From contig DVOF01000077.1 of assembly GCA_018713805.1 (NCBI GenBank), positions 1 through 7,502 on the forward strand: DNA of 7,502 bases, read 5' to 3'. Origin of the DNA: Candidatus Aphodoplasma excrementigallinarum. GTDB taxonomy: Bacteria; Bacillota; Clostridia; UBA1381; UMGS1253. The translations under genes were made by a program, and so were the position numbers. The notes under the pieces are model-generated. The model saw only the letters and a list, made by a program, of their open reading frames with translations, did no database searches and was not told the DNA's origin. Numbering within the stretch: the stretch's first letter is position 1; each line of letters opens with the position of its first letter. This document shows, one piece after another, positions 1-5,348 of the stretch.

Positions 1-678
1 CCGGAAGACTTTGCAATCCGCGACTACACGATGTTCGAGGATGAGACGCCGTACGATGCGATCGTATTTGACCTTGAGGAAGACTACACGGCAAGAGCGA
101 TGATCGTTACAAGCACGGACTACCAGGCAAACGCTGAGTCCTCCGTTGCAATCGTAACGTCGATCACGTCGACCAAGAACGACCAGGGCATTATCGTAGA
201 CAAGCTCTACGCAATGCAGGACGGCCAGCAGGTCGAGCTTCTGACCTCTGAAAGAGACATGCTCGTGAAGAGCACGGACGACTCGCTCAGAGCCGGCACG
301 ACGCCGTTGGTAAAGGGCGACATCATCCAGTACAAGACGAACACGAAGGGCGAGATCAGCGCGATCCGCGTACTGTTCGACACGGCTAAGAAGGATGAAA
401 TGTTCAAAAACGACTCCGTAACGGACATGACCATCCTCTACGGCCAGGTAACGGCGAAGTTCCCGTCCTCCATGAACATCACGGTTGACGGCGACACCGA
501 ACAGAACATCTCGTTCGGCAGCGCGAAAATCTACCTGTTAGACCCGGCGAAGTCGAGCAACATCGTAACAGAGGGCACGACGGGCGACATCCAGAAGTAC
601 GATGAATCGGATCCGTACCAGGTATTCGTAAAGATCTACAAGGATGTTGTACAGGAGATCGTCGTAGTAAAGCTGTAA
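1..678 (+). CDS. C-terminal part of a putative exported / S-layer-type surface protein (5' end outside window)
   Basis: The reading frame is open from base 1, so this is the last 225 codons of a longer gene ending in TAA; the first ATG at 31 is internal and there is no ribosome binding site before it. The protein is acidic and rich in Thr, Ser, Val, Asp and Lys, with alternating hydrophobic residues that suggest beta strands. It contains no Cys, Trp or His, as is common for extracellular Gram-positive proteins. I see no membrane segment and no LPXTG motif. Overall style resembles the C-terminal regions of large proteins annotated as S-layer homology domain proteins in Clostridia, but no SLH repeat is visible here, so this is a guess. 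Codon choice is skewed compared with the minus-strand genes: Val is mostly GTA, Lys almost always AAG, and Arg includes AGA. That fits a highly expressed gene. The CDS is certain; the function is not. Confidence 0.75.
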   Translation, partial: PEDFAIRDYTMFEDETPYDAIVFDLEEDYTARAMIVTSTDYQANAESSVAIVTSITSTKNDQGIIVDKLYAMQDGQQVELLTSERDMLVKSTDDSLRAGTTPLVKGDIIQYKTNTKGEISAIRVLFDTAKKDEMFKNDSVTDMTILYGQVTAKFPSSMNITVDGDTEQNISFGSAKIYLLDPAKSSNIVTEGTTGDIQKYDESDPYQVFVKIYKDVVQEIVVVKL

Positions 679-706
679 GATAACTTTCTCCTAAAATTTA
701 GATACA

Positions 707-727
707 GCAAGGCGCAGCGCGCCCTGC
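707..727 (+). other. imperfect hairpin in the 3' untranslated region
   Basis: Arms GGCGC (711-715) and GCGCC (719-723) enclose a 3-nt loop. The stem extends with GCA (707-709) and TGC (725-727) across one A/C mismatch. It lies between the stop codon of the first gene and the terminator. It has no T tract, so it is not itself a terminator; it could stabilise the mRNA 3' end or mean nothing. Confidence 0.3.
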
Positions 728-734
728 ACGCAAA

Positions 735-766
735 GAAAAACGGCTCCCTTCCGGAGCCGTTTTTCT
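735..766. terminator. bidirectional intrinsic terminator between convergent genes
   Basis: A perfect 13-bp stem is formed by 735-747 (GAAAAACGGCTCC) and 753-765 (GGAGCCGTTTTTC) around a 5-nt loop CTTCC. The GC-rich core is flanked by A5 on one side and T5 on the other, so either strand gives a stem followed by a U run. It sits 57 nt after the stop of the upstream plus-strand gene and 14 nt beyond the stop of the minus-strand maturase gene, so it can end both transcripts. Confidence 0.92.
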
Positions 767-778
767 GTTACATATCTT

Positions 779-2149
779 TTATTCTTCGCTCAGGCATGCC
801 GCAATCGCCAGCGCGCACTCGACGCGCTTGCGCTCCATATCGCAGGCAAGCTTGTACGGCTTGTCAATGTCTTTGTTGAAGTTGTACGCATTGGCCGGAC
901 ATCCGCCCGAGCAGTAAAACTTGGCGAAGCAGTCGCGGCACGCATCCTTTGTGTAGACGTTGGAACGCTGGAACCTGTTTTTGATGGTTTCGTCAAAGCT
1001 GCCGTCCAGCACACTCCCCATCTTGAAATCCTCATTGCCGACAAACTGGTGGCACGGGTAGATGTCGCCATCCGGCGTGACCGCCACGTACTCGTGCCCG
1101 CTCCCGCAGCCTGACATGCGCTTGATGACGCACGGCCCCTGCGACAGGTCGATCATAAAGTGGAAGAAGTTGAACGGCTTGCCGTTTTTCCGCCGCGCAA
1201 CATACTCCGCCGCCAGCTTTTCATATTCTTCATAAATCTTTGGCAGATGCTCCTCACGCAGGGCGTACGGCTCCTCGTACGGCGCAACGACAGGCTCCAC
1301 GCTCGTCTGCTCGAAGCCCAAATCCGCCAAATGCAGTACGTCCTTTGCAAAGTCTAAATTATAGGCCGTGAACGTCCCGCGCACATAGTAGTTGTCCTGC
1401 CCGCGCGACTCGGCGATGTCCTGGAACTTGGGCACAATGCTGTCGTAGCTGCCGCTGCCGTCCACGCGCACACGTACGCGGTCGTTGACCTCCTTCGTCC
1501 CGTCGAGGCTCAGCACAATGTTGGACATGTTCTCGTTTATGTACGCCTTCTTCGCCTCGTCGAGCAGCAGGCCGTTCGTCGTAATGGTGAAGCGGAAGTT
1601 CTTGCCGTGCTTGGCTCCCTGTTCTTTGGCATATTCGGTGATCTCTTTGACAACGCCAAAGTTCATCAGCGGCTCGCCGCCGAAATAGTCAATCTCAATG
1701 TTTTTCCGCTTGCCGGAATTTTGGATAACGAAGTCGATCGCCTTTTTCCCGACCTCAGCGCTCATCATCGAGCGGCCGTGGTGGAAGCTGCCCGTATCGG
1801 CAAAGCAGTATTTGCACCGCAGGTTGCAGTCGTGCGCAATGTGCAGGCACATCGCCTTGACGACGGAATTCTTCTCTATGTTCTTTGCATATTCCTCATA
1901 GATATCCGTCGTATACAGAAGCTCCGCGTCATAAAGGCCGCAAATCTCCTCATATGCACCGCGGACAGCATCCTCGCCGTACTTGCTGCCCAGTGCCTCG
2001 AGCAAACCTGCCGGGCACGTCTGCTCCCGCACAAAATCCTGCCCAAAATAAGCGACCACATCATAGGCAACGTCGTCGAGCACATGCACCGCGCCGCTGA
2101 ACACGTCGAGCACAATATTTTTCCCTAATAATTTGTAGTAATGTATCAT
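779..2149 (-). CDS. scfB: SCIFF peptide maturase, radical SAM/SPASM thioether-forming enzyme
   Basis: This 456-aa cytoplasmic enzyme is expected to cross-link Cys sulfurs of the SCIFF peptide to carbon atoms of acceptor residues (ranthipeptide chemistry, as studied for CteB of Clostridium thermocellum). Residues 1-80 resemble the peptide-recognition N-terminus of this family (it begins MIHYYKLLGKNIVLDVFSGA). The radical SAM cluster motif CxxxCxxC is C108, C112, C115 (CNLRCKYCF), followed by the SAM-binding GGEP at 157-160. The C-terminal SPASM region carries C340, C348, C366, C404, C407, C413, C417 and C436 for two auxiliary Fe-S clusters, including CxxCFAKFYCSGGCPA. Length is typical. The ATG start is supported by AGAGG 7 nt upstream (2157-2161). 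It lies 78 nt behind scfA on the same strand, with a hairpin between them. The family assignment is firm; the exact linkage formed is not visible. Confidence 0.95.
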   Translation of the reverse strand: MIHYYKLLGKNIVLDVFSGAVHVLDDVAYDVVAYFGQDFVREQTCPAGLLEALGSKYGEDAVRGAYEEICGLYDAELLYTTDIYEEYAKNIEKNSVVKAMCLHIAHDCNLRCKYCFADTGSFHHGRSMMSAEVGKKAIDFVIQNSGKRKNIEIDYFGGEPLMNFGVVKEITEYAKEQGAKHGKNFRFTITTNGLLLDEAKKAYINENMSNIVLSLDGTKEVNDRVRVRVDGSGSYDSIVPKFQDIAESRGQDNYYVRGTFTAYNLDFAKDVLHLADLGFEQTSVEPVVAPYEEPYALREEHLPKIYEEYEKLAAEYVARRKNGKPFNFFHFMIDLSQGPCVIKRMSGCGSGHEYVAVTPDGDIYPCHQFVGNEDFKMGSVLDGSFDETIKNRFQRSNVYTKDACRDCFAKFYCSGGCPANAYNFNKDIDKPYKLACDMERKRVECALAIAACLSEE

Positions 2150-2184
2150 AAAAAAACCTCTGATTCAACAAATTTGCTTAAGAC

Positions 2185-2215
2185 AAAAAATGAAAGGGGC
2201 ACCGCGTGCCCCTTT
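2185..2215 (-). terminator. intercistronic terminator / attenuator between scfA and scfB
   Basis: On the minus strand, a 10-bp perfect stem (AAAGGGGCAC, loop GCG, GTGCCCCTTT; 2193-2215) is followed by CA and a run of six T (2185-2190). It begins 12 nt after the scfA stop codon. This is the form of a Rho-independent terminator. I see no promoter between it and scfB, so partial readthrough is the likely source of scfB mRNA. A small loop and a T run offset by 2 nt suggest incomplete termination. Confidence 0.8.
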
Positions 2216-2227
2216 GCCAGCAGTTCC

Positions 2228-2374
2228 TTATTTGGAAAGCCGTTCACATTTCTGGTTCGCAACCGTGCAGGACGTTTTGCAGGCCGACTGGCACGATGTC
2301 TGACACTCGCCGCAGCCGCCCTTCGCTGCCGAAGCCTTCAGCGTTGCGCCGTTCAATGTTTTGATATGTTGCAT
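2228..2374 (-). CDS. scfA: SCIFF (six-cysteines-in-forty-five) ranthipeptide precursor
   Basis: This encodes a 48-aa ribosomally made precursor peptide. The leader is residues 1-20 (MQHIKTLNGATLKASAAKGG) and the core holds six Cys: C21, C24, C28, C32, C36 and C43, in CGECQTSC, QSACKTSC and TVANQKC. This pattern is the hallmark of the SCIFF family. In the related CteA peptide a Cys to Thr thioether has been reported; C32 and T37 appear to be the equivalent pair here. The start is the ATG at 2374, not the longer in-frame opening at 2443, because a near-perfect Shine-Dalgarno AGGAGGAG (2381-2388) precedes it by 6 nt and because the upstream part of the longer frame is the promoter region. The maturase gene scfB follows. 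No protease or exporter gene is present in the window, and the mature product and its release are unknown. Confidence 0.96.
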   Translation of the reverse strand: MQHIKTLNGATLKASAAKGGCGECQTSCQSACKTSCTVANQKCERLSK

Positions 2375-2414
2375 GGTAAACTCCTCCTGATTTTCATGAT
2401 ATTTTCTGTTCCCT

Positions 2415-2443
2415 ATTATATACCGAAGCGCCCGATTTGTCAA
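2415..2443 (-). promoter_or_regulatory. consensus sigma-A promoter for scfA
   Basis: Reading the minus strand, TTGACA (2438-2443) is followed by a 17-bp spacer and TATAAT (2415-2420). Both hexamers match the housekeeping consensus exactly and the spacing is optimal. Transcription would start near 2408, giving a 5' leader of about 33 nt that contains the scfA Shine-Dalgarno. The -35 box overlaps the TGA stop codon (2440-2442) of the GNAT gene. Confidence 0.92.
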
Positions 2444-2450
2444 GCGGGCG
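2429..2450 (-). promoter_or_regulatory. inverted repeat enclosing the -35 box (possible operator or weak terminator)
   Basis: On the minus strand, arm CGCCCG (2445-2450) and arm CGGGCG (2429-2434) flank a 10-nt centre that contains TTGACA and the GNAT stop codon. As DNA this is a dyad placed where a repressor could block RNA polymerase. As RNA it would form a 6-bp GC stem at the end of the GNAT message, but there is no U tract after it. Both readings are inference. Confidence 0.4.
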
Positions 2451-3057
2451 AATCCGATTCTTCCTTACGCTGCACAAGCGCGCTGCTGCGCTGTAAGACC
2501 GCGGCAAGAACCGCCGCGTCCAGTACAGTAACCGGCACAAACCCCGCCGGGCACTCCGCTTCTCCGATTCGCTTTTCAAACCACGCCACGTCATGCCACG
2601 CACCGAGCTTGTAGCCTGTACGATAAAATACGCCAATCCGCCGGAAGCCCATCGCTTCATGCAAACGCTCGCTGCCAGCATTCGGCACCGTGACGCTGCC
2701 GTATACGTTTTCCACACCCTGCATATGTAAGATGTCGAGCAGTGCAGTATAAAATGCGCGCCCAATCCCCCGGCGCACATATTCCTGCCGGAGATAGACC
2801 GACAGCTCCGCGTTCCACCCGTATGCCGCACGTTCCCTCTGCCGCTGAGCATACGCATATCCGGCAATGCGCCCTCCAATCTCGCAGATTAGATAAGGGT
2901 AATTTTTCGTGACCGCACGGATACGCGCTGCAAACTCCTGTAACGTTGGGACTTCGTATTCAAACGAAACCGCCGTGTTTTGCACATACGGCGCATAGAC
3001 GTCCAGAAGCTGCGCCGCGTCGTCCTCCGACGCAAAGCGAAACAACACCTCCGCCAT
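2440..3057 (-). CDS. GNAT N-acetyltransferase, phosphinothricin / methionine sulfone-type
   Basis: This 205-aa protein belongs to the Gcn5-related acetyltransferases and is expected to move acetyl from acetyl-CoA to the amino group of a small substrate. Family marks are an N-terminal ASEDDAAQLLDVYAPYV (9-25), VSFE (30-33), AELSVYLRQEYVRRGIGR (83-100) with the acetyl-CoA loop R96-G97-I98-G99, and GYKLGAWHDVAWFEKRIG (148-165), like the GYKxGxWxDVxWxEK ending of the Pat/Bar and MddA families. The real substrate (glutamate analogues, methionine sulfone/sulfoximine or something else) cannot be read. About 40 extra residues follow the usual end. I prefer the ATG at 3057, where family similarity begins and GGAAAGGG lies upstream; a GTG at 3081 would overlap the transketolase stop (GTGA) and add 8 residues. 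It sits last in the putative cysE-to-GNAT operon. Confidence 0.85.
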   Translation of the reverse strand: MAEVLFRFASEDDAAQLLDVYAPYVQNTAVSFEYEVPTLQEFAARIRAVTKNYPYLICEIGGRIAGYAYAQRQRERAAYGWNAELSVYLRQEYVRRGIGRAFYTALLDILHMQGVENVYGSVTVPNAGSERLHEAMGFRRIGVFYRTGYKLGAWHDVAWFEKRIGEAECPAGFVPVTVLDAAVLAAVLQRSSALVQRKEESDSPA

Positions 3058-3077
3058 ACGACCGCTTCCCTTTCCAA

Positions 3078-4028
3078 TCACTTTTTCCGCGCAAGTACGT
3101 CGCGTACGCGCGCGACAATGTGCGGCGCGCTCATCTCGTACAAATCGAGCAGCTCCGCCGGCTTGCCGGAACGGCCGAACTTGTCCTTCACGCCCACGAT
3201 CTCCATCGGGACCGGGCAGTTTCGCACCAATACGTCCGCCACCGCGCTGCCAAGCCCGCCAATCACGCTGTGTTCCTCTACGCAGACAATCGCGCCGGTT
3301 TTCTTTGCCGAATCGATCACGAGCGCCTCGTCGATCGGCTTGATCGTCGCCATGTCGACAAACCGCACGCTTACGCCCTGCGCGGAGAGCTGCTCAACCG
3401 CCTTGACCGCCTCATGCAGCAAAAGGCCGGCGGCAATCACCGTCACGTCTGTGCCCTCCTGCAAAATGCGTCCTTTCCCAATCTCAAACTCGCCATATTC
3501 TTTCTCGTCAAAGAGTACCGGCATCGCCAGGCGGGAGAGCCGCAGGTACGCCGGCTTATCGTACTCCGCCAGCGCGCGCACCGCCGCACGCGCCTCGGTC
3601 GCGTCTGCCGGCGATACGACGCTCATACCCGGGATTGCCCGCATCAGGGCCACATCCTCAATACACTGATGTGACGCGCCGTCCTCGCCGACCGTCACGC
3701 CCGAATGGGAGCCGACCACAACAACATTCAGCTCCGGATACCCAATCGAATTCCGAATCTGCTCGTACGCGCGTCCGGTCGCAAACATGGCAAAGCTTGC
3801 GGCAAACACCTTTTTCCCGCACGAGGCAAGCCCTGCCGCCGTCGCCATCATGTTTCCTTCCGCAATACCGCAGTTAATATGCCTCTCCGGATACTGGTCG
3901 CGGAACAGCGACGTCATCGTCGAACAGCTCAAATCCGCATCCATGGCAATAATGTCCTCGCGCGCGCCGATGCGCGCGAGCTCCTGCCCGAAGGCGAGCC
4001 TTGTTGCAATTGTTTTTGTTTCCGCCAT
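3078..4028 (-). CDS. transketolase, C-terminal subunit (split type)
   Basis: This 316-aa protein carries the pyrimidine-binding and C-terminal domains of transketolase. With the N-terminal subunit it would transfer two-carbon ketol units between sugar phosphates in the non-oxidative pentose phosphate pathway. Visible marks are INCGIAEGNM (51-60) with E57, the glutamate that activates thiamine diphosphate; the AMFATGRAYEQIRN segment (80-93); SHSGVTVGEDGASHQ (107-121) with H108 and H120 in the substrate pocket; and KFGRSGKPAELL (283-294) in the C-terminal domain. Length matches the split C-terminal subunits of Firmicutes and Archaea. Its ATG overlaps the TAA of the preceding subunit gene (TAATG), and GGAGGG lies about 9 nt upstream, so translation is probably coupled for equal amounts. 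A DXS-like role is less likely because DXS is a single-chain enzyme. Confidence 0.93.
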   Translation of the reverse strand: MAETKTIATRLAFGQELARIGAREDIIAMDADLSCSTMTSLFRDQYPERHINCGIAEGNMMATAAGLASCGKKVFAASFAMFATGRAYEQIRNSIGYPELNVVVVGSHSGVTVGEDGASHQCIEDVALMRAIPGMSVVSPADATEARAAVRALAEYDKPAYLRLSRLAMPVLFDEKEYGEFEIGKGRILQEGTDVTVIAAGLLLHEAVKAVEQLSAQGVSVRFVDMATIKPIDEALVIDSAKKTGAIVCVEEHSVIGGLGSAVADVLVRNCPVPMEIVGVKDKFGRSGKPAELLDLYEMSAPHIVARVRDVLARKK

Positions 4029-4876
4029 TACGCCTCACCCTCCAATTCTGCAATCTGCGCGTCCAGTTCCGCCAGCGCGGCGTGGTACTGCTCTTCATTC
4101 GGCGCAACGCCGTGCCAGCCGGCCTGCCCCTCCATGAAGGAAACGCCCTTGCCCTTCACCGTCTTACATACCACCGCCGTGGGTTTACCCTTTGTCTGCT
4201 TTGCTTCCTGCAGCGCGCGCTCAATCTGGCAGAAGTCGTGGCCGTCGATCTCAATCACGTGCCAGCCGAACGCCTCGTATTTTTCCTTAATCGGCATCGG
4301 GTTCATGACCTTCGTGACGTCGCCGTCGATTTGCAAGCCGTTATTGTCGACGAACAGCGTCAGGTTGTCAAGCCCAAAGTGCGGCGCAAACATGGCCGCC
4401 TCCCAGACCTGCCCTTCCTCAAGCTCTCCGTCGCCCGTCACCGTATAAACGCGGTAATCCTTATTGTCAATTTTCGCCGCAAGCGCCATGCCGTTTGCCG
4501 CACTGACCCCCTGCCCGAGCGAGCCGGTCGACATATCGACGCCGGGTACGCGCTTCATGTCGGGGTGCCCCTGCAAAAAGTGGTCGATCTTGCGCAGGTT
4601 TGCCATCTCCTCCGGCGCAAAAAACCCACGCTCAGCCAACGTACCGTACAGCCCCGGCGCGCAGTGCCCCTTCGAGAGCACAAACCGGTCGCGCTCTTCC
4701 CAAAGCGGATTGCCCGGGTCGACGCGCAGCTCCTCAAAATACAAATACGTCAAAACGTCCGCGATCGAAAGCGACCCGCCCGGGTGGCCCGACTTGGCGT
4801 GATACACGCCGACGATTGCATTTTTTCTCACTCTGGCCGCAATGATTTGAAGCTCCCTCACTCTGCCACTGTCCAT
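4028..4876 (-). CDS. transketolase, N-terminal subunit (split type)
   Basis: This 282-aa protein is the thiamine-diphosphate pyrophosphate-binding half of transketolase and needs the subunit encoded directly downstream. Marks in order are HAKSGHPGGSLS (26-37) with H31, KGHCAPGLY (69-77) with H71, TGSLGQGVSAANG (117-129), and the Mg-diphosphate motif GDGELEEG (148-155) to DNNGLQIDG (177-185). It stops after a linker-like helix (ELDAQIAELEGEA), as expected for a split rather than a truncated gene. The ATG is the only start that fits, since a TAA lies in frame just upstream. AAGGGAGG is 12 nt away, rather far, and a second AGGG lies closer to the start. It lies 35 nt behind mrnC with no visible promoter or terminator in the gap, so it is probably cotranscribed with the cysE-cysS-mrnC block. 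Confidence 0.94.
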   Translation of the reverse strand: MDSGRVRELQIIAARVRKNAIVGVYHAKSGHPGGSLSIADVLTYLYFEELRVDPGNPLWEERDRFVLSKGHCAPGLYGTLAERGFFAPEEMANLRKIDHFLQGHPDMKRVPGVDMSTGSLGQGVSAANGMALAAKIDNKDYRVYTVTGDGELEEGQVWEAAMFAPHFGLDNLTLFVDNNGLQIDGDVTKVMNPMPIKEKYEAFGWHVIEIDGHDFCQIERALQEAKQTKGKPTAVVCKTVKGKGVSFMEGQAGWHGVAPNEEQYHAALAELDAQIAELEGEA

Positions 4877-4911
4877 AACCCTGTATTTCCTCCCTTAAAA
4901 TTGATCGCTTG

Positions 4912-5328
4912 TTAGTCGCGCTGCGCCTCTTCCACCGCGCCGCAGGCCAGCTCCATGATTTCACGCAGCCGCTCCGCCCGCCCGCTCAGGTACAAATAGC
5001 CCAAAAGCGCCTCGAACCCCGTCGCCATCCGGTACTCCGCTACGTCGGCGTTTTTCGGCACGGTGGCGGATTTCGCGTTCCGGCCCCGGCGGTAGACGGC
5101 GCCCTCCTCCTCCGACAGCTTGTCCAATATCGCGCGGACGCTGGCCGCCTGCGCCCCCGCCTTTACATACTGTGTCGCCAGCCGGTGCAGCTTGTTTGCC
5201 TGCAGGCTCCCTGCGCGCATCAGGCGCGTGCGCACATACAGCTCGTACACGCCGTCGCCCACAAACGCGAGCGCCAGCGGCCCGTACTGCCCGGGCTGGG
5301 GCACCGTTTCATCCGGTATATAAGGCAT
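4912..5328 (-). CDS. mrnC: Mini-ribonuclease III
   Basis: This 138-aa protein is a dimeric RNase III catalytic domain without a double-stranded-RNA-binding domain; in Bacillus subtilis it trims the ends of 23S rRNA precursor. The signature parts are present: LALAFVGDGVYELYVR (18-33) with catalytic D25, RRGRNAKSATVPKNADVAEYR (80-100), and ATGFEALLGYLYL (102-114) with catalytic E106. I chose the ATG at 5328: AGGTGAGG lies directly upstream, and the distance to the first conserved block matches B. subtilis Mini-III. An in-frame ATG at 5364 would give 150 aa and overlap the cysS stop by 16 nt, but it has no clear ribosome binding site. It lies 20 nt after cysS, the usual Firmicutes arrangement. 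The rRNA methyltransferase gene rlmB that often comes next is replaced here by transketolase genes. Confidence 0.93.
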   Translation of the reverse strand: MPYIPDETVPQPGQYGPLALAFVGDGVYELYVRTRLMRAGSLQANKLHRLATQYVKAGAQAASVRAILDKLSEEEGAVYRRGRNAKSATVPKNADVAEYRMATGFEALLGYLYLSGRAERLREIMELACGAVEEAQRD

Positions 5329-5348
5329 TGCCTCACCTGTCCCTTCCG

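Noticed and set aside
2141..2614. 157-aa plus-strand open frame covering the scfA region
   Set aside because: It runs antisense through the SCIFF peptide, its promoter and the attenuator, has no ribosome binding site of note and shows no domain.
2394..2879. 161-aa minus-strand open frame inside the GNAT gene
   Set aside because: It is an alternative frame within a gene whose own frame has the full acetyltransferase motifs, and it runs through the scfA promoter.
4028..4876. Transketolase broken by a frameshift
   Set aside because: Both halves have proper ends, starts and full-length domains, and the break lies between domains as in known split transketolases.
4001..4915. 304-aa plus-strand open frame opposite the transketolase genes
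   Set aside because: Antisense shadow of two well-supported genes; Arg- and His-rich with no domain.
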